Notes: a model not told the origin generated them from the sequence alone. Counted from the stretch's first letter, positions 41,661 through 49,895 are shown. The stretch is 64,000 bases of DNA from Clostridia bacterium (GCA_017445995.1 JAFSRT010000023.1:80966-144965); one strand, 5' to 3'. Numbers and translations are program-made.

Positions 41661-42914
41661 TTAGTTTTCTTTTGCGTGAACCCTATAAGAACCTTCTTCG
41701 ATAAATCTTGCTTGGATTTCTTCGATTTCTTTCTTGTTGTCTTCCGAACGCGCTAAAATAGTGAGTTCGCTTTCCTTATCGAAAAGGTGGCAATGCGAAA
41801 CGTCCAAACCGACTTTGATTCTGTCGCCACGCTTTGTCGTCGAACGAGAACCTACTTTTGCGGTTACGTTTGAAATATCGTTGACGATACTGTCTTCTTC
41901 CGTCGCTTCAGATTCGTCTTTTCTCGTTTTGCAATAGAGTAAAGTTTCCGCACCCAACGCTTCAACAACGTCGACGTCAACGGTAATCGTCGGATTTTTG
42001 GTTTCTTCAATCCATCTTTCGTCGTCGTGAATATCTTCAGGTCTTATACCGAAGATAATTTCTTTATCTTGATTTACATACTGGTCGAGATTAACGATAA
42101 GTTTAACTTTGTCGGCAGGAAGTTTAACTTTTTCCATACCGAAGTTTACGAATACGTCTTTCTTATTCCCCGTAAGTTTACCCGTAAAGAAGTTCATTTG
42201 CGGAGTTCCGATAAAGCCTGCAACGAATTGATTTACAGGATAATCGTAAAGATTTATCGGGGTGTCAACCTGTTGCATAAGCCCGTCTTTCATAACTACG
42301 ATTCTCGTACCCATCGTCATTGCTTCTACTTGGTCGTGAGTAACGTAAATAAACGTCGTTTCCAAACGGTTGTGAAGTTTTGTGATTTCGGTACGCATCT
42401 GCGAACGGAGTTTTGCGTCCAAGTTAGATAACGGTTCGTCGAGTAAGAATACCTTCGGTTCACGAACGATTGCCCTACCTAACGCAACACGCTGTCTCTG
42501 ACCGCCTGATAACGCTTTCGGTTTTCTCGAAAGGTACATTTCGATACCTAATATTCTCGCCGCCTCCTTAACTCTCTTGTCGATTTCAGGTTTCGGCATT
42601 TTACGAAGTTTAAGACCGAACGCCATATTGTCGTAAACGGTCATGTGCGGATACAACGCGTAGTTCTGGAAAACCATCGCGATATCCCTGTCTTTCGGTG
42701 CTCTGTTATTAACGATTTGTCCGTCGATTAAAAGTTCGCCGGAAGATATTTCTTCAAGACCCGCTATCATACGAAGAGTCGTCGATTTCCCGCAACCTGA
42801 AGGTCCTACGAAAACTATGAACTCTTTGTCTTCGATATCAAGGTTAAAGTCCGTTACTGCCGTAACGCCCGATGGATATACCTTATAAATGTTCTTTAAA
42901 TTAACGCTTGCCAT
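41661..42914 (-). CDS. msmX: Shared ABC sugar-importer ATPase, MsmX/UgpC type
   Basis: A 417-aa CUT1-type ATPase. Walker [11 protein letters not shown]-loop [16 protein letters not shown], signature LSGGQRQR, Walker [10 protein letters not shown] and switch VTHDQ are intact; residues about 240-417 form the OB-like regulatory domain. It is a single gene with its own promoter and terminator, and no permease gene is nearby. In Bacillus and Streptococcus, MsmX/MsmK serves several importers lacking an ATPase; the xylan importer at 8-11.4 kb is such a one. GGAG precedes the ATG. The C-terminal part contains an unusual acidic insertion (about 335-360) in the OB domain. Confidence 0.93.
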   Translation of the reverse strand: MASVNLKNIYKVYPSGVTAVTDFNLDIEDKEFIVFVGPSGCGKSTTLRMIAGLEEISSGELLIDGQIVNNRAPKDRDIAMVFQNYALYPHMTVYDNMAFGLKLRKMPKPEIDKRVKEAARILGIEMYLSRKPKALSGGQRQRVALGRAIVREPKVFLLDEPLSNLDAKLRSQMRTEITKLHNRLETTFIYVTHDQVEAMTMGTRIVVMKDGLMQQVDTPINLYDYPVNQFVAGFIGTPQMNFFTGKLTGNKKDVFVNFGMEKVKLPADKVKLIVNLDQYVNQDKEIIFGIRPEDIHDDERWIEETKNPTITVDVDVVEALGAETLLYCKTRKDESEATEEDSIVNDISNVTAKVGSRSTTKRGDRIKVGLDVSHCHLFDKESELTILARSEDNKKEIEEIQARFIEEGSYRVHAKEN

Positions 42915-42930
42915 TGTTTCTCCTTATCTC

Positions 42931-42984
42931 GCCCTAACGATAGGGCACAATTTTTATTATCTTTATTTTAAACTATTTTGTCAA
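42931..42984 (-). promoter_or_regulatory. Promoter and palindromic operator of msmX
   Basis: TTGACA (42979-42984), 17 bp, GATAAT (42956-42961) on the minus strand. Nine bases downstream lies the palindrome GCCCTA-ACGA-TAGGGC (42931-42946). Its centre ATCGTT (minus strand) equals the centre of the xylan operator, but the arms differ, so a different LacI-type repressor probably binds. Confidence 0.7.
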
Positions 42985-43084
42985 TTTTTTCAATGGGCAC
43001 TTTTTATAAATTAGGCAAAACAATCTATTCAATTTGCACAATAAAAAACGAAAGTTGCACTTTTTAGCGTTTTTTGCTATAAAA

Positions 43085-43657
43085 TCAGTCTAATTCGTCG
43101 AGAGTAAGTTCAAAAGCGGGCGCAAACTCTTTTAAGTAGTAGTCCACTTCCTTACTTGAAAGATTTTTCAGTTCTTTTTCTATCGATACCTTTGCCTTCT
43201 TAAACTCGGCGTTTCCCGACCTTACTTCTTCCACGCATTTAAGGTAAGCGGAAAGTTTATCCGCGCACTTAACGAGTTTTTTCTCTATACAGTCTTCGGG
43301 CAGAATATATTTTCTGTATTCGTCCTTAAAGTCTTCGGGCAACATATTGATTATTTTTTCCGACGCGCCCTTTTCGAGTTCTTTATACGCCGTCTTTATT
43401 TCGGGGTTAAAATACTTAATAGGCGTTGGTAAATCGCCCGTTATTACTTCGCCTACTTCGTGGTACTGCGCTAATAAAACGGTTTTAAGCACGTCCGCGT
43501 CGCCTTTAAATATTTTATTGTTAATAAGCGCCAACGCGTGGGCGATAACCGCCACCTGTTCGGTGTGTTCCATAACGTTCTCTTCGCGAAGAGAGTGCAT
43601 AAGCGACCACCTTTTTATATATTTCATACGGTTAAGATACGCAAAAAACTTGTACAT
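43085..43657 (-). CDS. yfbR: HD-domain 5'-deoxynucleotidase, YfbR type
   Basis: A 190-aa HD hydrolase that removes phosphate from deoxynucleoside monophosphates. It shows the opening MKYIKRWSLMHSLREENVMEHT, the HD pair in YHEVGEVITGDLPTPIK and the Asp in KCADKLSAYLKCVEEV. AAGGTGG precedes the ATG. It is divergent from the TPP riboswitch unit. Family membership is clear; the exact substrate is inferred from E. coli YfbR. Confidence 0.9.
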   Translation of the reverse strand: MYKFFAYLNRMKYIKRWSLMHSLREENVMEHTEQVAVIAHALALINNKIFKGDADVLKTVLLAQYHEVGEVITGDLPTPIKYFNPEIKTAYKELEKGASEKIINMLPEDFKDEYRKYILPEDCIEKKLVKCADKLSAYLKCVEEVRSGNAEFKKAKVSIEKELKNLSSKEVDYYLKEFAPAFELTLDELD

Positions 43658-43713
43658 AATTTTCCACCTTTTTATTTTTCTGTGAGTTTTTTTATTTTAC
43701 CACATATTTTCGC

Positions 43714-43741
43714 TTGACGCAATAGTTTTTTTAGTTATAAT
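43714..43741 (+). promoter_or_regulatory. Promoter of the TPP riboswitch-thiT unit
   Basis: TTGACG (43714-43719), 16 bp, TATAAT (43736-43741), ending about 28 bp before the riboswitch core. Confidence 0.7.
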
Positions 43742-43767
43742 ATATATATAGAAAAATTAAATATATT

Positions 43768-43836
43768 CGCTATGGGTGCTGTTTGGCTGAGATTATACCA
43801 TTGAATCCGCAAGATAATTCTTGAAGGAAAATGTGA
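43768..43836 (+). ncRNA. TPP riboswitch (THI element), short form
   Basis: The sequence GGGTGCTGTTTGGCTGAGAT, then ACCATTGAATCCGCAAGATA and GATAATTCTTGAAGGAAAATG, matches the THI element core (GGCTGAGA ... ACC.TTGAACC ... GATAATGCC.GCG.AGGGA). The 5' and 3' arms are short. High thiamine pyrophosphate would favour the terminator that follows. Confidence 0.93.
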
Positions 43837-43851
43837 ACCGAATCGTATATA

Positions 43852-43877
43852 AGCGCCTACTTTTGGCGCTTTTTTTG
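43852..43877 (+). terminator. Riboswitch-controlled terminator before thiT
   Basis: AGCGCC-TACTTTT-GGCGCT followed by seven T; the expression platform of the TPP riboswitch. Confidence 0.88.
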
Positions 43878-43899
43878 TGGCGAATAGAAGGAAGGAACT

Positions 43900-44985
43900 A
43901 TGAAAGAACTTATAACTTTTTTAGGGAAAGACGGGTTAAAATCCGCCTACACTCTACTATCCGACTTTGCGCTTTACGCCTTTATCGCGCTTGCCGTTGT
44001 TTTAGCAATCGCCTACTTTATCGTAAAATACAGGTTTGCCGAAAAACTTGCGGGGTTTAAGACTCTTGCTCTCGGAATATCCGTAGGCTTTGCCGTTACC
44101 TTATCGCTACTTATCGGGTTTTTAATGATTGCAAGGCTTTACGTGAAGGAAGAATTAGACGCTAACTACTATCTCGTACTCGGCTTTTTCGTTCTGCTTT
44201 TTGCTTACGCCGTTTGCTGTGCGATTTTATCGTTTACGTCGAAAAAGTATTTTAAAATCGTCGCTATCTCGGGGCTTATTCTTTGCTTTATATATATAGT
44301 AATATTATTGTTTTTATTGCCGACGGTCGGCGAAGAATATTCACCGCTTAACGCGACGTCTATGTACCTTTTCTCTTTCTTACTTATAACTTGCGAAATA
44401 GTTTTAATAGTTATTTTCGATAAAAACAACGAGTTCGTTTTCACGACGAAAAGTATCGCGTTTGCGGGCGTATCGATAGCGATAGCGTTCGCCCTTTCAT
44501 ACGTTAAACTGTTTTCGCTTCCGCAAGGCGGGTCGATAACTCTCGCGTCTATGTTCCCGATTTTACTGTACGCGTACGTCTTCGGCGCAAAAAAGGGCGT
44601 TTTAGTCGGCGTTATCTACGGTATTTTGCAGTTTATTCAGAGTCCGCAGATATATCAACCTATGCAAGTCGTTCTCGATTATCCTTTGGCTTTCGGTAGC
44701 CTTGGTCTTGCAGGTATCGTCGGCGGGGTTAAGAAAATCGATTCCGACGTTATAAAGTTTATAATAGGCGCGGTAATCGGTTGCATTTTAAGATACGTTT
44801 GCCATTTTTTAAGCGGGTATTACGTATTCTCGTCTTGGGCAATGGAAGGCTACACGGCGCTTACTTGGAGTTTGGTTTATAACCTTTTCGTTATCGTAGA
44901 ACTTGCAATCGTGATTTTTGTCAGCGCGTTTTTACTGTCTTCTAAATCTTTCGTAAAAGAAATACAAAAGTTTAACAATAAATAA
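43900..44985 (+). CDS. thiT: Thiamine ECF transporter S component ThiT with an extra N-terminal membrane domain
   Basis: A 361-aa membrane protein. Residues 185-361 are the ThiT S component, with SLPQGGSITLASMFPILLYA and the C-terminal SGYYVFSSWAMEG region that binds thiamine. Residues 1-180 add about five further membrane spans that are absent from standard ThiT (about 180-190 aa); this part shows no recognised family. A GGAAGGA site precedes the ATG. The TPP riboswitch confirms a thiamine link. EcfA/EcfT are not in the window. The extension could dock to the ECF module, bind lipids or be a second function; that is open. Confidence 0.92.
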   Translation: MKELITFLGKDGLKSAYTLLSDFALYAFIALAVVLAIAYFIVKYRFAEKLAGFKTLALGISVGFAVTLSLLIGFLMIARLYVKEELDANYYLVLGFFVLLFAYAVCCAILSFTSKKYFKIVAISGLILCFIYIVILLFLLPTVGEEYSPLNATSMYLFSFLLITCEIVLIVIFDKNNEFVFTTKSIAFAGVSIAIAFALSYVKLFSLPQGGSITLASMFPILLYAYVFGAKKGVLVGVIYGILQFIQSPQIYQPMQVVLDYPLAFGSLGLAGIVGGVKKIDSDVIKFIIGAVIGCILRYVCHFLSGYYVFSSWAMEGYTALTWSLVYNLFVIVELAIVIFVSAFLLSSKSFVKEIQKFNNK

Positions 44986-45000
44986 TTTTTGCGCAAGATA

Positions 45001-45038
45001 AAAGCGCCGTTTTCGATACCGAAAACGGCGCTTTTTTA
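45001..45038. terminator. Bidirectional terminator between thiT and the C-GCAxxG-C-C gene
   Basis: Long perfect stem AAGCGCCGTTTTCG/CGAAAACGGCGCTT with a 4-nt loop and T-runs on both strands. Confidence 0.9.
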
Positions 45039-45048
45039 ATTTATTATT

Positions 45049-45474
45049 TTATTCTTTTATAATCTTTTCAGCGACGGTTGCACATAGCGCGCAAATATCG
45101 GCGCACGGGCGCTTTTTATAATATTTTGCAGTTCTCTTTTCCGCGTTCGGCGACGTATCCGAAGTTATTCCCGATAAAAGTTCACCGCAGATAATAGACC
45201 CTAATTCCTTTTTAACTTCTTCTATGGCTTTCTGAACGAGTGCGTAAGCCTTAACTTTATCCCCGTCCGATTTACAAAAACTTATAACGGCGTTCATACC
45301 CGACACCGCACCGCAGATAAGCCGTTGTCTTGCAAACCCACCGCCGAACCCGACGAAGAGTTTTGATAAATCTTCTTCCTTTAATCCTATTTCTTCGCTG
45401 AACGCCAAAACCACCGCTTGGGAACAGTTTTTGCCCGATAAAAACAGTCGTTTTGCTTTTTCGCCTTTCGTCAT
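45049..45474 (-). CDS. C-GCAxxG-C-C family cysteine-rich protein
   Basis: A 141-aa protein with the family pattern: an N-terminal Cys in GKNCSQAVV, the core ICGAVSG, then C in SFCKS, SIICGE, CADICALCA. In this family the cysteines are thought to be redox-active or to bind a cofactor, but no reaction is established. AAGGTG precedes the ATG. It lies alone after a bidirectional terminator. The core is ICGAVSG here, close to the family consensus. Confidence 0.85.
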   Translation of the reverse strand: MTKGEKAKRLFLSGKNCSQAVVLAFSEEIGLKEEDLSKLFVGFGGGFARQRLICGAVSGMNAVISFCKSDGDKVKAYALVQKAIEEVKKELGSIICGELLSGITSDTSPNAEKRTAKYYKKRPCADICALCATVAEKIIKE

Positions 45475-45550
45475 AACTCACCTTTTATTTTAATTTCTAT
45501 ATTATTATAACATAAAAAAAACAAAATTGCATTAAAAATGCTAAATTGCC

Positions 45551-45633
45551 TTTAAAATTCAAAAAGCAATAACAGGTATTAAGTGGATACTTAAAACACT
45601 ACGGAAGTTAATTTAAAATTCAAAAAGCAATAA
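45551..45633. repeat. Direct repeat of 22 bp in the 45.5-kb intergenic region
   Basis: TTTAAAATTCAAAAAGCAAT plus AA occurs identically at 45551-45572 and 45612-45633, 61 bp apart start to start. The second copy is part of an 11-bp perfect hairpin (AAGCAATAAAC-ACG-GTTTATTGCTT). The whole stretch 45475-45857 carries no long ORF. Confidence 0.85.
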
Positions 45634-45687
45634 ACACGGTTTATTGCTTCCTGAATAATATATGATAAGGGGGAAAATGATAAGCAT
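45613..45687 (-). CDS. Possible 24-aa hydrophobic peptide (low confidence)
   Basis: On the minus strand an ATG at 45687 with AAGGA five bases upstream opens a 24-codon ORF, starting MLIIFPLIIYYSGSN and ending LLLFEF. A promoter lies about 50 bp upstream and the stop codon lies just beyond a hairpin terminator stem that the ORF runs through. Hydrophobic peptides of this size occur as type I toxins, but nothing here proves translation; it may be a chance ORF in a small RNA. Confidence 0.25.
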   Translation of the reverse strand: MLIIFPLIIYYSGSNKPCLLLFEF

Positions 45688-45730
45688 TTTTTCCTTAAAC
45701 AACAACACAAATACTATATTTTGTGTTTAC
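45618..45730 (-). ncRNA. Candidate small RNA, about 110 nt
   Basis: A promoter-like pair (45737-45766) predicts transcription from about 45730 on the minus strand, and the 11-bp hairpin at 45625-45649 followed by TTTGAATTTT could end it. This gives a short independent transcript between two gene units. No known RNA family is recognised. Confidence 0.35.
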
Positions 45731-45736
45731 GGTAAT

Positions 45737-45766
45737 ATTTTAGCACACATTGTCCGTTTTTGTAAA
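45737..45766 (-). promoter_or_regulatory. Promoter-like sequence in the 45.7-kb intergenic region
   Basis: TTTACA (45761-45766), 18 bp, TAAAAT (45737-45742) on the minus strand, downstream of the rpsR terminator and pointing into the non-coding region. Confidence 0.5.
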
Positions 45767-45811
45767 ACAAAATCGTTAGTGATTTTTAAAATATTTTAAA
45801 ATTTTTTTAAA

Positions 45812-45848
45812 AATAAAAAAGTGCATTACTGCACTTTTTATTTTTTCT
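45812..45848. terminator. Terminator after rpsR
   Basis: Stem AAAAGTGCA/TGCACTTTT with T-rich flanks on both strands, directly after the rpsR stop on the minus strand. Confidence 0.85.
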
Positions 45849-45857
45849 TTTAACTCT

Positions 45858-46136
45858 TTATTCACCCTTAAACGGCAATAAATCAACGAGTCTCGCACGT
45901 TTAATTGCAGAAGCCAAAACCCTTTGGTGTTTTGCGCAAACGCCAGTCATACGGCGTGGTAAAATCTTTCCGCCTTCTGTAATATATTTCTTCAAAGTAT
46001 TAACGTCTTTATAGTCGATAGCGTCTACTTTTGCCTGACAAAAAGCGCATACTTTTTTACGTGGAATTCTTTTAACGAATTTTTTGCCTTCTTTAGCAGG
46101 AACCGCCTGCGTGGCAACGTTGGTATTTTCTTCCAT
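45858..46136 (-). CDS. rpsR: 30S ribosomal protein S18
   Basis: A 92-aa protein with a Lys-rich N-terminal tail and the core [35 protein letters not shown] and [16 protein letters not shown]. The CxxC in CAFC plus a later Cys suggests zinc binding, as in many Firmicutes S18 forms. It closes the rpsF-ssb-rpsR operon, 30 bp after ssb. Confidence 0.96.
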   Translation of the reverse strand: MEENTNVATQAVPAKEGKKFVKRIPRKKVCAFCQAKVDAIDYKDVNTLKKYITEGGKILPRRMTGVCAKHQRVLASAIKRARLVDLLPFKGE

Positions 46137-46166
46137 CTTTTTTCTCCTTAATATTTTTGATAATGA

Positions 46167-46577
46167 TTAAAACGGCAACTGATTATCGTCAATCGCTTCG
46201 AGTTGCGGACGTTCGCGCCTTGACGTAACGGTTTCTTCCCCGTCAGCGTCGCCCTGCGCGTTCTTCGGCGTTAAAAACTCTACTTCGTTTGCAACGATAT
46301 CGGTTACGTTCCTTTTGATTCCGTCTTTATCTTCGTAAGAACGGGTTTGAAGAGAACCTACGACCGCGACTTTATTGCCCTTTTTTAAATACTTACCGCA
46401 GTTTTCAGCCCTTCCGCGCCAAACCGTAATGTTAAAAAAGTCGGTTTCACGGTTGCCTTCGCTGTTTGCATAATCTCTGCTTACGGCGATTGAAAACCTG
46501 CAAACGGCAACACCGCTTGGGGTTTCCGAAAGTTCAGGGTCGCGTGTTAAATTTCCTATCAGGATAACTTTGTTCAT
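46167..46577 (-). CDS. ssb: Single-stranded DNA-binding protein
   Basis: A 136-aa OB-fold protein (MNKVILIGNLTRDPELSETP; FFNITVWRGRAENCGKYLKKG) with a flexible middle and the conserved acidic C-terminal tip DDNQLPF that recruits replication and repair proteins. It lies between rpsF and rpsR, the usual operon in Firmicutes. Confidence 0.96.
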   Translation of the reverse strand: MNKVILIGNLTRDPELSETPSGVAVCRFSIAVSRDYANSEGNRETDFFNITVWRGRAENCGKYLKKGNKVAVVGSLQTRSYEDKDGIKRNVTDIVANEVEFLTPKNAQGDADGEETVTSRRERPQLEAIDDNQLPF

Positions 46578-46592
46578 TTTTTCTCTCCTACC

Positions 46593-46874
46593 TTATCTTT
46601 TTGTAATAAGACGACGAATCATTCCGTCTGTGATGCTTGCAATACGTTTCATTTCAACAACTAACGTTTTTTCCGCTTCAAAAGTCATTAAAACATAATA
46701 GCCTTCGGATTTGTAGTTAATCGGGTATTGTAATTTTTTCATACCCCAACGGTCAGTCTGTTCAACAGTGCCCCCGTTTGACGTAACCAAATCTTCAAAC
46801 TTTTTGATAATGGCTTCTTTTGCTTCGTCTGCAAGATCCTTATCAAGAATATAAAGCATTTCGTACTTTGTCAT
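46593..46874 (-). CDS. rpsF: 30S ribosomal protein S6
   Basis: A 93-aa protein (MTKYEMLYILDKDLADEAKE; DRWGMKKLQYPINYKSEGYY). It forms a complex with S18 on the ribosome. GGGAGG precedes the ATG. The leader contains the hairpin CTTGAAA-GAGA-TTTTCAAG followed by CCG and GTCCGG, reminiscent of the S6:S18 binding motif in bacterial rpsF leaders; this match is tentative. Confidence 0.96.
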   Translation of the reverse strand: MTKYEMLYILDKDLADEAKEAIIKKFEDLVTSNGGTVEQTDRWGMKKLQYPINYKSEGYYVLMTFEAEKTLVVEMKRIASITDGMIRRLITKR

Positions 46875-46955
46875 TTTTTTTACCTCCCGGACTTATTCGG
46901 CTTGAAAATCTCTTTCAAGCAAGGTTTTTATATGCTTTTTAGCATATTTTTAATA

Positions 46956-46984
46956 ATAATATCAAATAAAAACTCTTTTGTCAA
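46956..46984 (-). promoter_or_regulatory. Promoter of rpsF-ssb-rpsR
   Basis: TTGACA (46979-46984), 17 bp, TATTAT (46956-46961) on the minus strand. Confidence 0.8.
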
Positions 46985-47031
46985 TTATTTATTTAAAGTT
47001 TTAAGATATCTATACAATTCTCTATATATAT

Positions 47032-47056
47032 AAAAGGGGGCAACCGCCCCCTTTTT
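47032..47056. terminator. Terminator after the surface lipoprotein gene
   Basis: Stem AAAGGGGGC/GCCCCCTTT with a 4-nt loop and T-runs on both strands. Confidence 0.88.
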
Positions 47057-47070
47057 AATTTGATTTTTAA

Positions 47071-49782
47071 TTAACCGCCGATAATAAAGTCGGATAAAGT
47101 CAATGTTCCACCCATATACGGGGTAACTCTTAATGCACTTATACTCGTCATAGCCGAACTTAACGTTATCGTTATTTCAACGCTTTCGCCCGCACTTATC
47201 GTTTGCTGTGCAATATCGTGTCCGCTACCGTTTCCTTTCGTAGCACCCGTTACACTTTGAATAGATATACCGTTAGAGTGCCTATTGTTCGTTTCAGTCG
47301 CTACCCAAACGTAAACGGTTGCCGAACTCGTGCCGTTATTTGTTACGGTAAAGGTAATTTTATTTTGTCCGTCCATATTAGAAAGTTTTATTTCAGCAGA
47401 GTGATACAAGTCGTTAGATTGACTAGTTCCCGTAACGGTTACCGACGAAGTATTGTTAGTATAAGTTATTTCATCATATTTGCTAACGTTAGTAACCGAA
47501 GCCGTGGCACTTAAAATCTTTGCTTTTAAGGTTACCGTTACGTTTGAACTCGGCATTGTAAACTTATTGTCAGTTACCGTGATTGTATTACCGCTTGCGT
47601 CTTTAACGGTCCAACCGTCGAACGTGTAGTTATCGGACAGAGAATAGTCTAACGTTACCGTAGTTCCCTTTTCCGCTGTTGCAGGTGCGGATATCGTTGC
47701 ACCCGTCGGGTTGGTTTTCGTTATCGTAAAGATATTTTGTTCGAATACCGCCGTTATCGTTAAATCGCGCCCGTTAATAGTTACCGTGCCGTCGTTATAG
47801 TCCGCACCGTTTACAACGTATTTAACGAATATGTAATTAGCATTCGGATTGTTCGATAAGGTAATTACCGCGCCGTTATCTAACGGTGAAGTTGCCGAAA
47901 CTGCGTTTCCGCCTACCGTTGCCGAAATCGTTCCGTGAGACGCTTGGTTTACTATTACGTAGAACTTGGTTTGCGTATACGTTGCGGAAACCGTTACGTC
48001 GGTACTCGGCATCGTAAAGGTATTGCCCGAAATTGCCGTGCCGTTTACCTTAAATTCGTTGAGAGCATAACCTTCCTTAATATTGTTAACGTTAAGAGTG
48101 ACTTCAACGCCTTGTGCAGCCGCCGTTACTTTTGCACCTTCGACCGTTGCGGTAATCGTTCCCGCGTTAGTCTGCGTTATCGTAATAACGTTTTTAACTT
48201 TATTTACCGTTGCAGAAACGGTAACGTCTTCGTCAGGCATCGTAAAGGTGTTGCCTTCGATTGCCGTGCCGTTAAGCGTGAAATTGCCAAAATTATATGC
48301 TTCGGAATTAGAAAGGACGTAAGACAACGTTACAACGTCGCCTTCCTGTGCAGAAGTTACGGCTTTTCCGTCAACCTTTGCAGTTATCGTTGCACCCGTC
48401 GGATTTTCAATATTTATATCGTTGCCGTATTTTATTACTTCGTTTGAAAGTTTAGGAACGATAACTATCGAACCCCTACCAGTCGTGTTGCCGATAAATA
48501 AAGTAATACTGCTTAACGAAGGCATAGATTTGCCAGTGTCTCCGTTGATGTTGGTTTTTACTTCATATTCGCTTGCGCCTGCAGGTATTTCAAAATCGAA
48601 ATAAATCGCGCTATCGTCGTTGTCAGGATTTGCCGGGTCAGGTGCTTTATACTTTAACGTAACCACACCGCCCGTCGTATTCGTTACCTTAAACGAAATA
48701 CTCTTGTCAACGGTTTGATTATATCCCGAAATCGAAGCCCATTGAATACCGAGATAACCGCTATATTGTCCCGAACCGATTGTATTTGCCTGTTTAACCG
48801 TTACCGTTGTGCCAGAAGCAGTATATACGTCGGTATTTCCGTATAACGTCGTCATATTGCCGAGAACGGATTTGGTGTGCGCGTCTCTCGGGTCGGTCGG
48901 AGTAGGCGTCGTGTTTCCACCGCCGTTGCTACCCGAACTGCTACCTAACGTTAAACCTATTTCGATAGTGCCGTTTCCCGCAGTATTGCCGAAATAGATT
49001 TCCATTTCGTTCAATTTCGTCGCGCTGTCTTTGTTCGAATATCCTAAAACGTGCGTTTCTAAACTCTGCGTTGCGCCCGCACTTACCGATAAGTCCGAAG
49101 AATACGCCGCGCCCGCATCGGATATCGAATTTATTCTTGCAGTAACCGTGCCGTTCGTCGAATTTTTAATCGTAAGCGTCATTTGTTCTTCTTTATCGGC
49201 AGGCGTATAATTGATACTATCGAATTTAATACCCTTATAATCACCTACGTTCGTTGATTTTTTGAAAGTGATTTTATTTCCCGAAATAGTAAAGAAACTT
49301 CCGTCCGTCCAGTCCTTCATCGTTCCGAATTGAGAAGCGATAGAAAGCGAAGTCGACGTTCCGCCGTTGTTTCCACCGTTGTTTCCACCGTTTCCACCGT
49401 TATTATTGTTGTTGTTCTTTACGATTACGGTAATCGTCGTCGTTTTCTTTGCGATTTCTTCTTCACCGTCTTCGGTTAAGATTGCATAGTAAACGGTATA
49501 ATCACCTGCCGTTTCCGGCGTGAAACTGCCCGACGCTTTTTTCTTTATTAAAGCTTCGCCGTCCGGCGACTTAACGGTAATAACCGCTTCGTATTCGTTC
49601 CCGTTTTCATCTTCAACGGTAAGTTTTTTAAGCCTTATTTCTTCCCCCACGTAATACGTATCGTCATAAGAAGGGGCTTTCCATTTTACGAGTTCTATTT
49701 CTGCGTCCGATTCACCGCAAGCGAATAAAAAAAGCGCAAGACATAAAACCATAGATAAAACGGCTATAATTTTCTTTTTCAT
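47071..49782 (-). CDS. Large surface lipoprotein with B-repeats and beta-sandwich modules
   Basis: A 903-aa protein; signal peptide ends LFLFAC (lipid-anchored Cys22). Domains in order: Ig-like region (24-121), Asn/Gly linker (122-141), two related beta-sandwich-like modules (148-280, 302-447) separated by a Pro/Thr linker, four B-repeats of 70-77 residues (456-527, 530-603, 606-681, 683-755) with GNTFTMPSTDVTVSAT-like ends, and a third beta module (762-901). The third module matches a region in the surface protein at 1-2069 (TFTVTNN...SVEITITLSSA against SFTITNN...NVTITLSSA). Start: ATG 49782 with GGTGG upstream. Its promoter has the xylan-operon operator, so it should be induced with xylan genes. 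Polysaccharide or surface binding is inferred; no catalytic motif is seen. Confidence 0.88.
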   Translation of the reverse strand: MKKKIIAVLSMVLCLALFLFACGESDAEIELVKWKAPSYDDTYYVGEEIRLKKLTVEDENGNEYEAVITVKSPDGEALIKKKASGSFTPETAGDYTVYYAILTEDGEEEIAKKTTTITVIVKNNNNNNGGNGGNNGGNNGGTSTSLSIASQFGTMKDWTDGSFFTISGNKITFKKSTNVGDYKGIKFDSINYTPADKEEQMTLTIKNSTNGTVTARINSISDAGAAYSSDLSVSAGATQSLETHVLGYSNKDSATKLNEMEIYFGNTAGNGTIEIGLTLGSSSGSNGGGNTTPTPTDPRDAHTKSVLGNMTTLYGNTDVYTASGTTVTVKQANTIGSGQYSGYLGIQWASISGYNQTVDKSISFKVTNTTGGVVTLKYKAPDPANPDNDDSAIYFDFEIPAGASEYEVKTNINGDTGKSMPSLSSITLFIGNTTGRGSIVIVPKLSNEVIKYGNDINIENPTGATITAKVDGKAVTSAQEGDVVTLSYVLSNSEAYNFGNFTLNGTAIEGNTFTMPDEDVTVSATVNKVKNVITITQTNAGTITATVEGAKVTAAAQGVEVTLNVNNIKEGYALNEFKVNGTAISGNTFTMPSTDVTVSATYTQTKFYVIVNQASHGTISATVGGNAVSATSPLDNGAVITLSNNPNANYIFVKYVVNGADYNDGTVTINGRDLTITAVFEQNIFTITKTNPTGATISAPATAEKGTTVTLDYSLSDNYTFDGWTVKDASGNTITVTDNKFTMPSSNVTVTLKAKILSATASVTNVSKYDEITYTNNTSSVTVTGTSQSNDLYHSAEIKLSNMDGQNKITFTVTNNGTSSATVYVWVATETNNRHSNGISIQSVTGATKGNGSGHDIAQQTISAGESVEITITLSSAMTSISALRVTPYMGGTLTLSDFIIGG

Positions 49783-49840
49783 AACTACCACCCTTTTTAT
49801 TTTTGCAACCGCCACTTATTGCTAATATATTATAGTTTAT

Positions 49841-49854
49841 TGCAAACGATTGCA
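49841..49854. promoter_or_regulatory. Operator identical to that of the xylan operon
   Basis: TGCAAACGATTGCA, identical to 11502-11515, lies 12 bp downstream of the -10 box, the same distance as in the xylan operon. It links the surface lipoprotein gene to the xylan regulator. Confidence 0.78.
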
Positions 49855-49866
49855 TCTAGTTTAATT

Positions 49867-49895
49867 ATTCTAACACAAAAATATTGTGTTTGCAA
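49867..49895 (-). promoter_or_regulatory. Promoter of the surface lipoprotein gene
   Basis: TTGCAA (49890-49895), 17 bp, TAGAAT (49867-49872) on the minus strand. The stretch AATTTTAAATACCTATTG just upstream parallels the xylan-operon promoter. Confidence 0.72.

Noticed and set aside
45551..45633. CRISPR array
   Set aside because: Only two copies of a 22-bp repeat, the second part of a hairpin; no cas gene is in the window.
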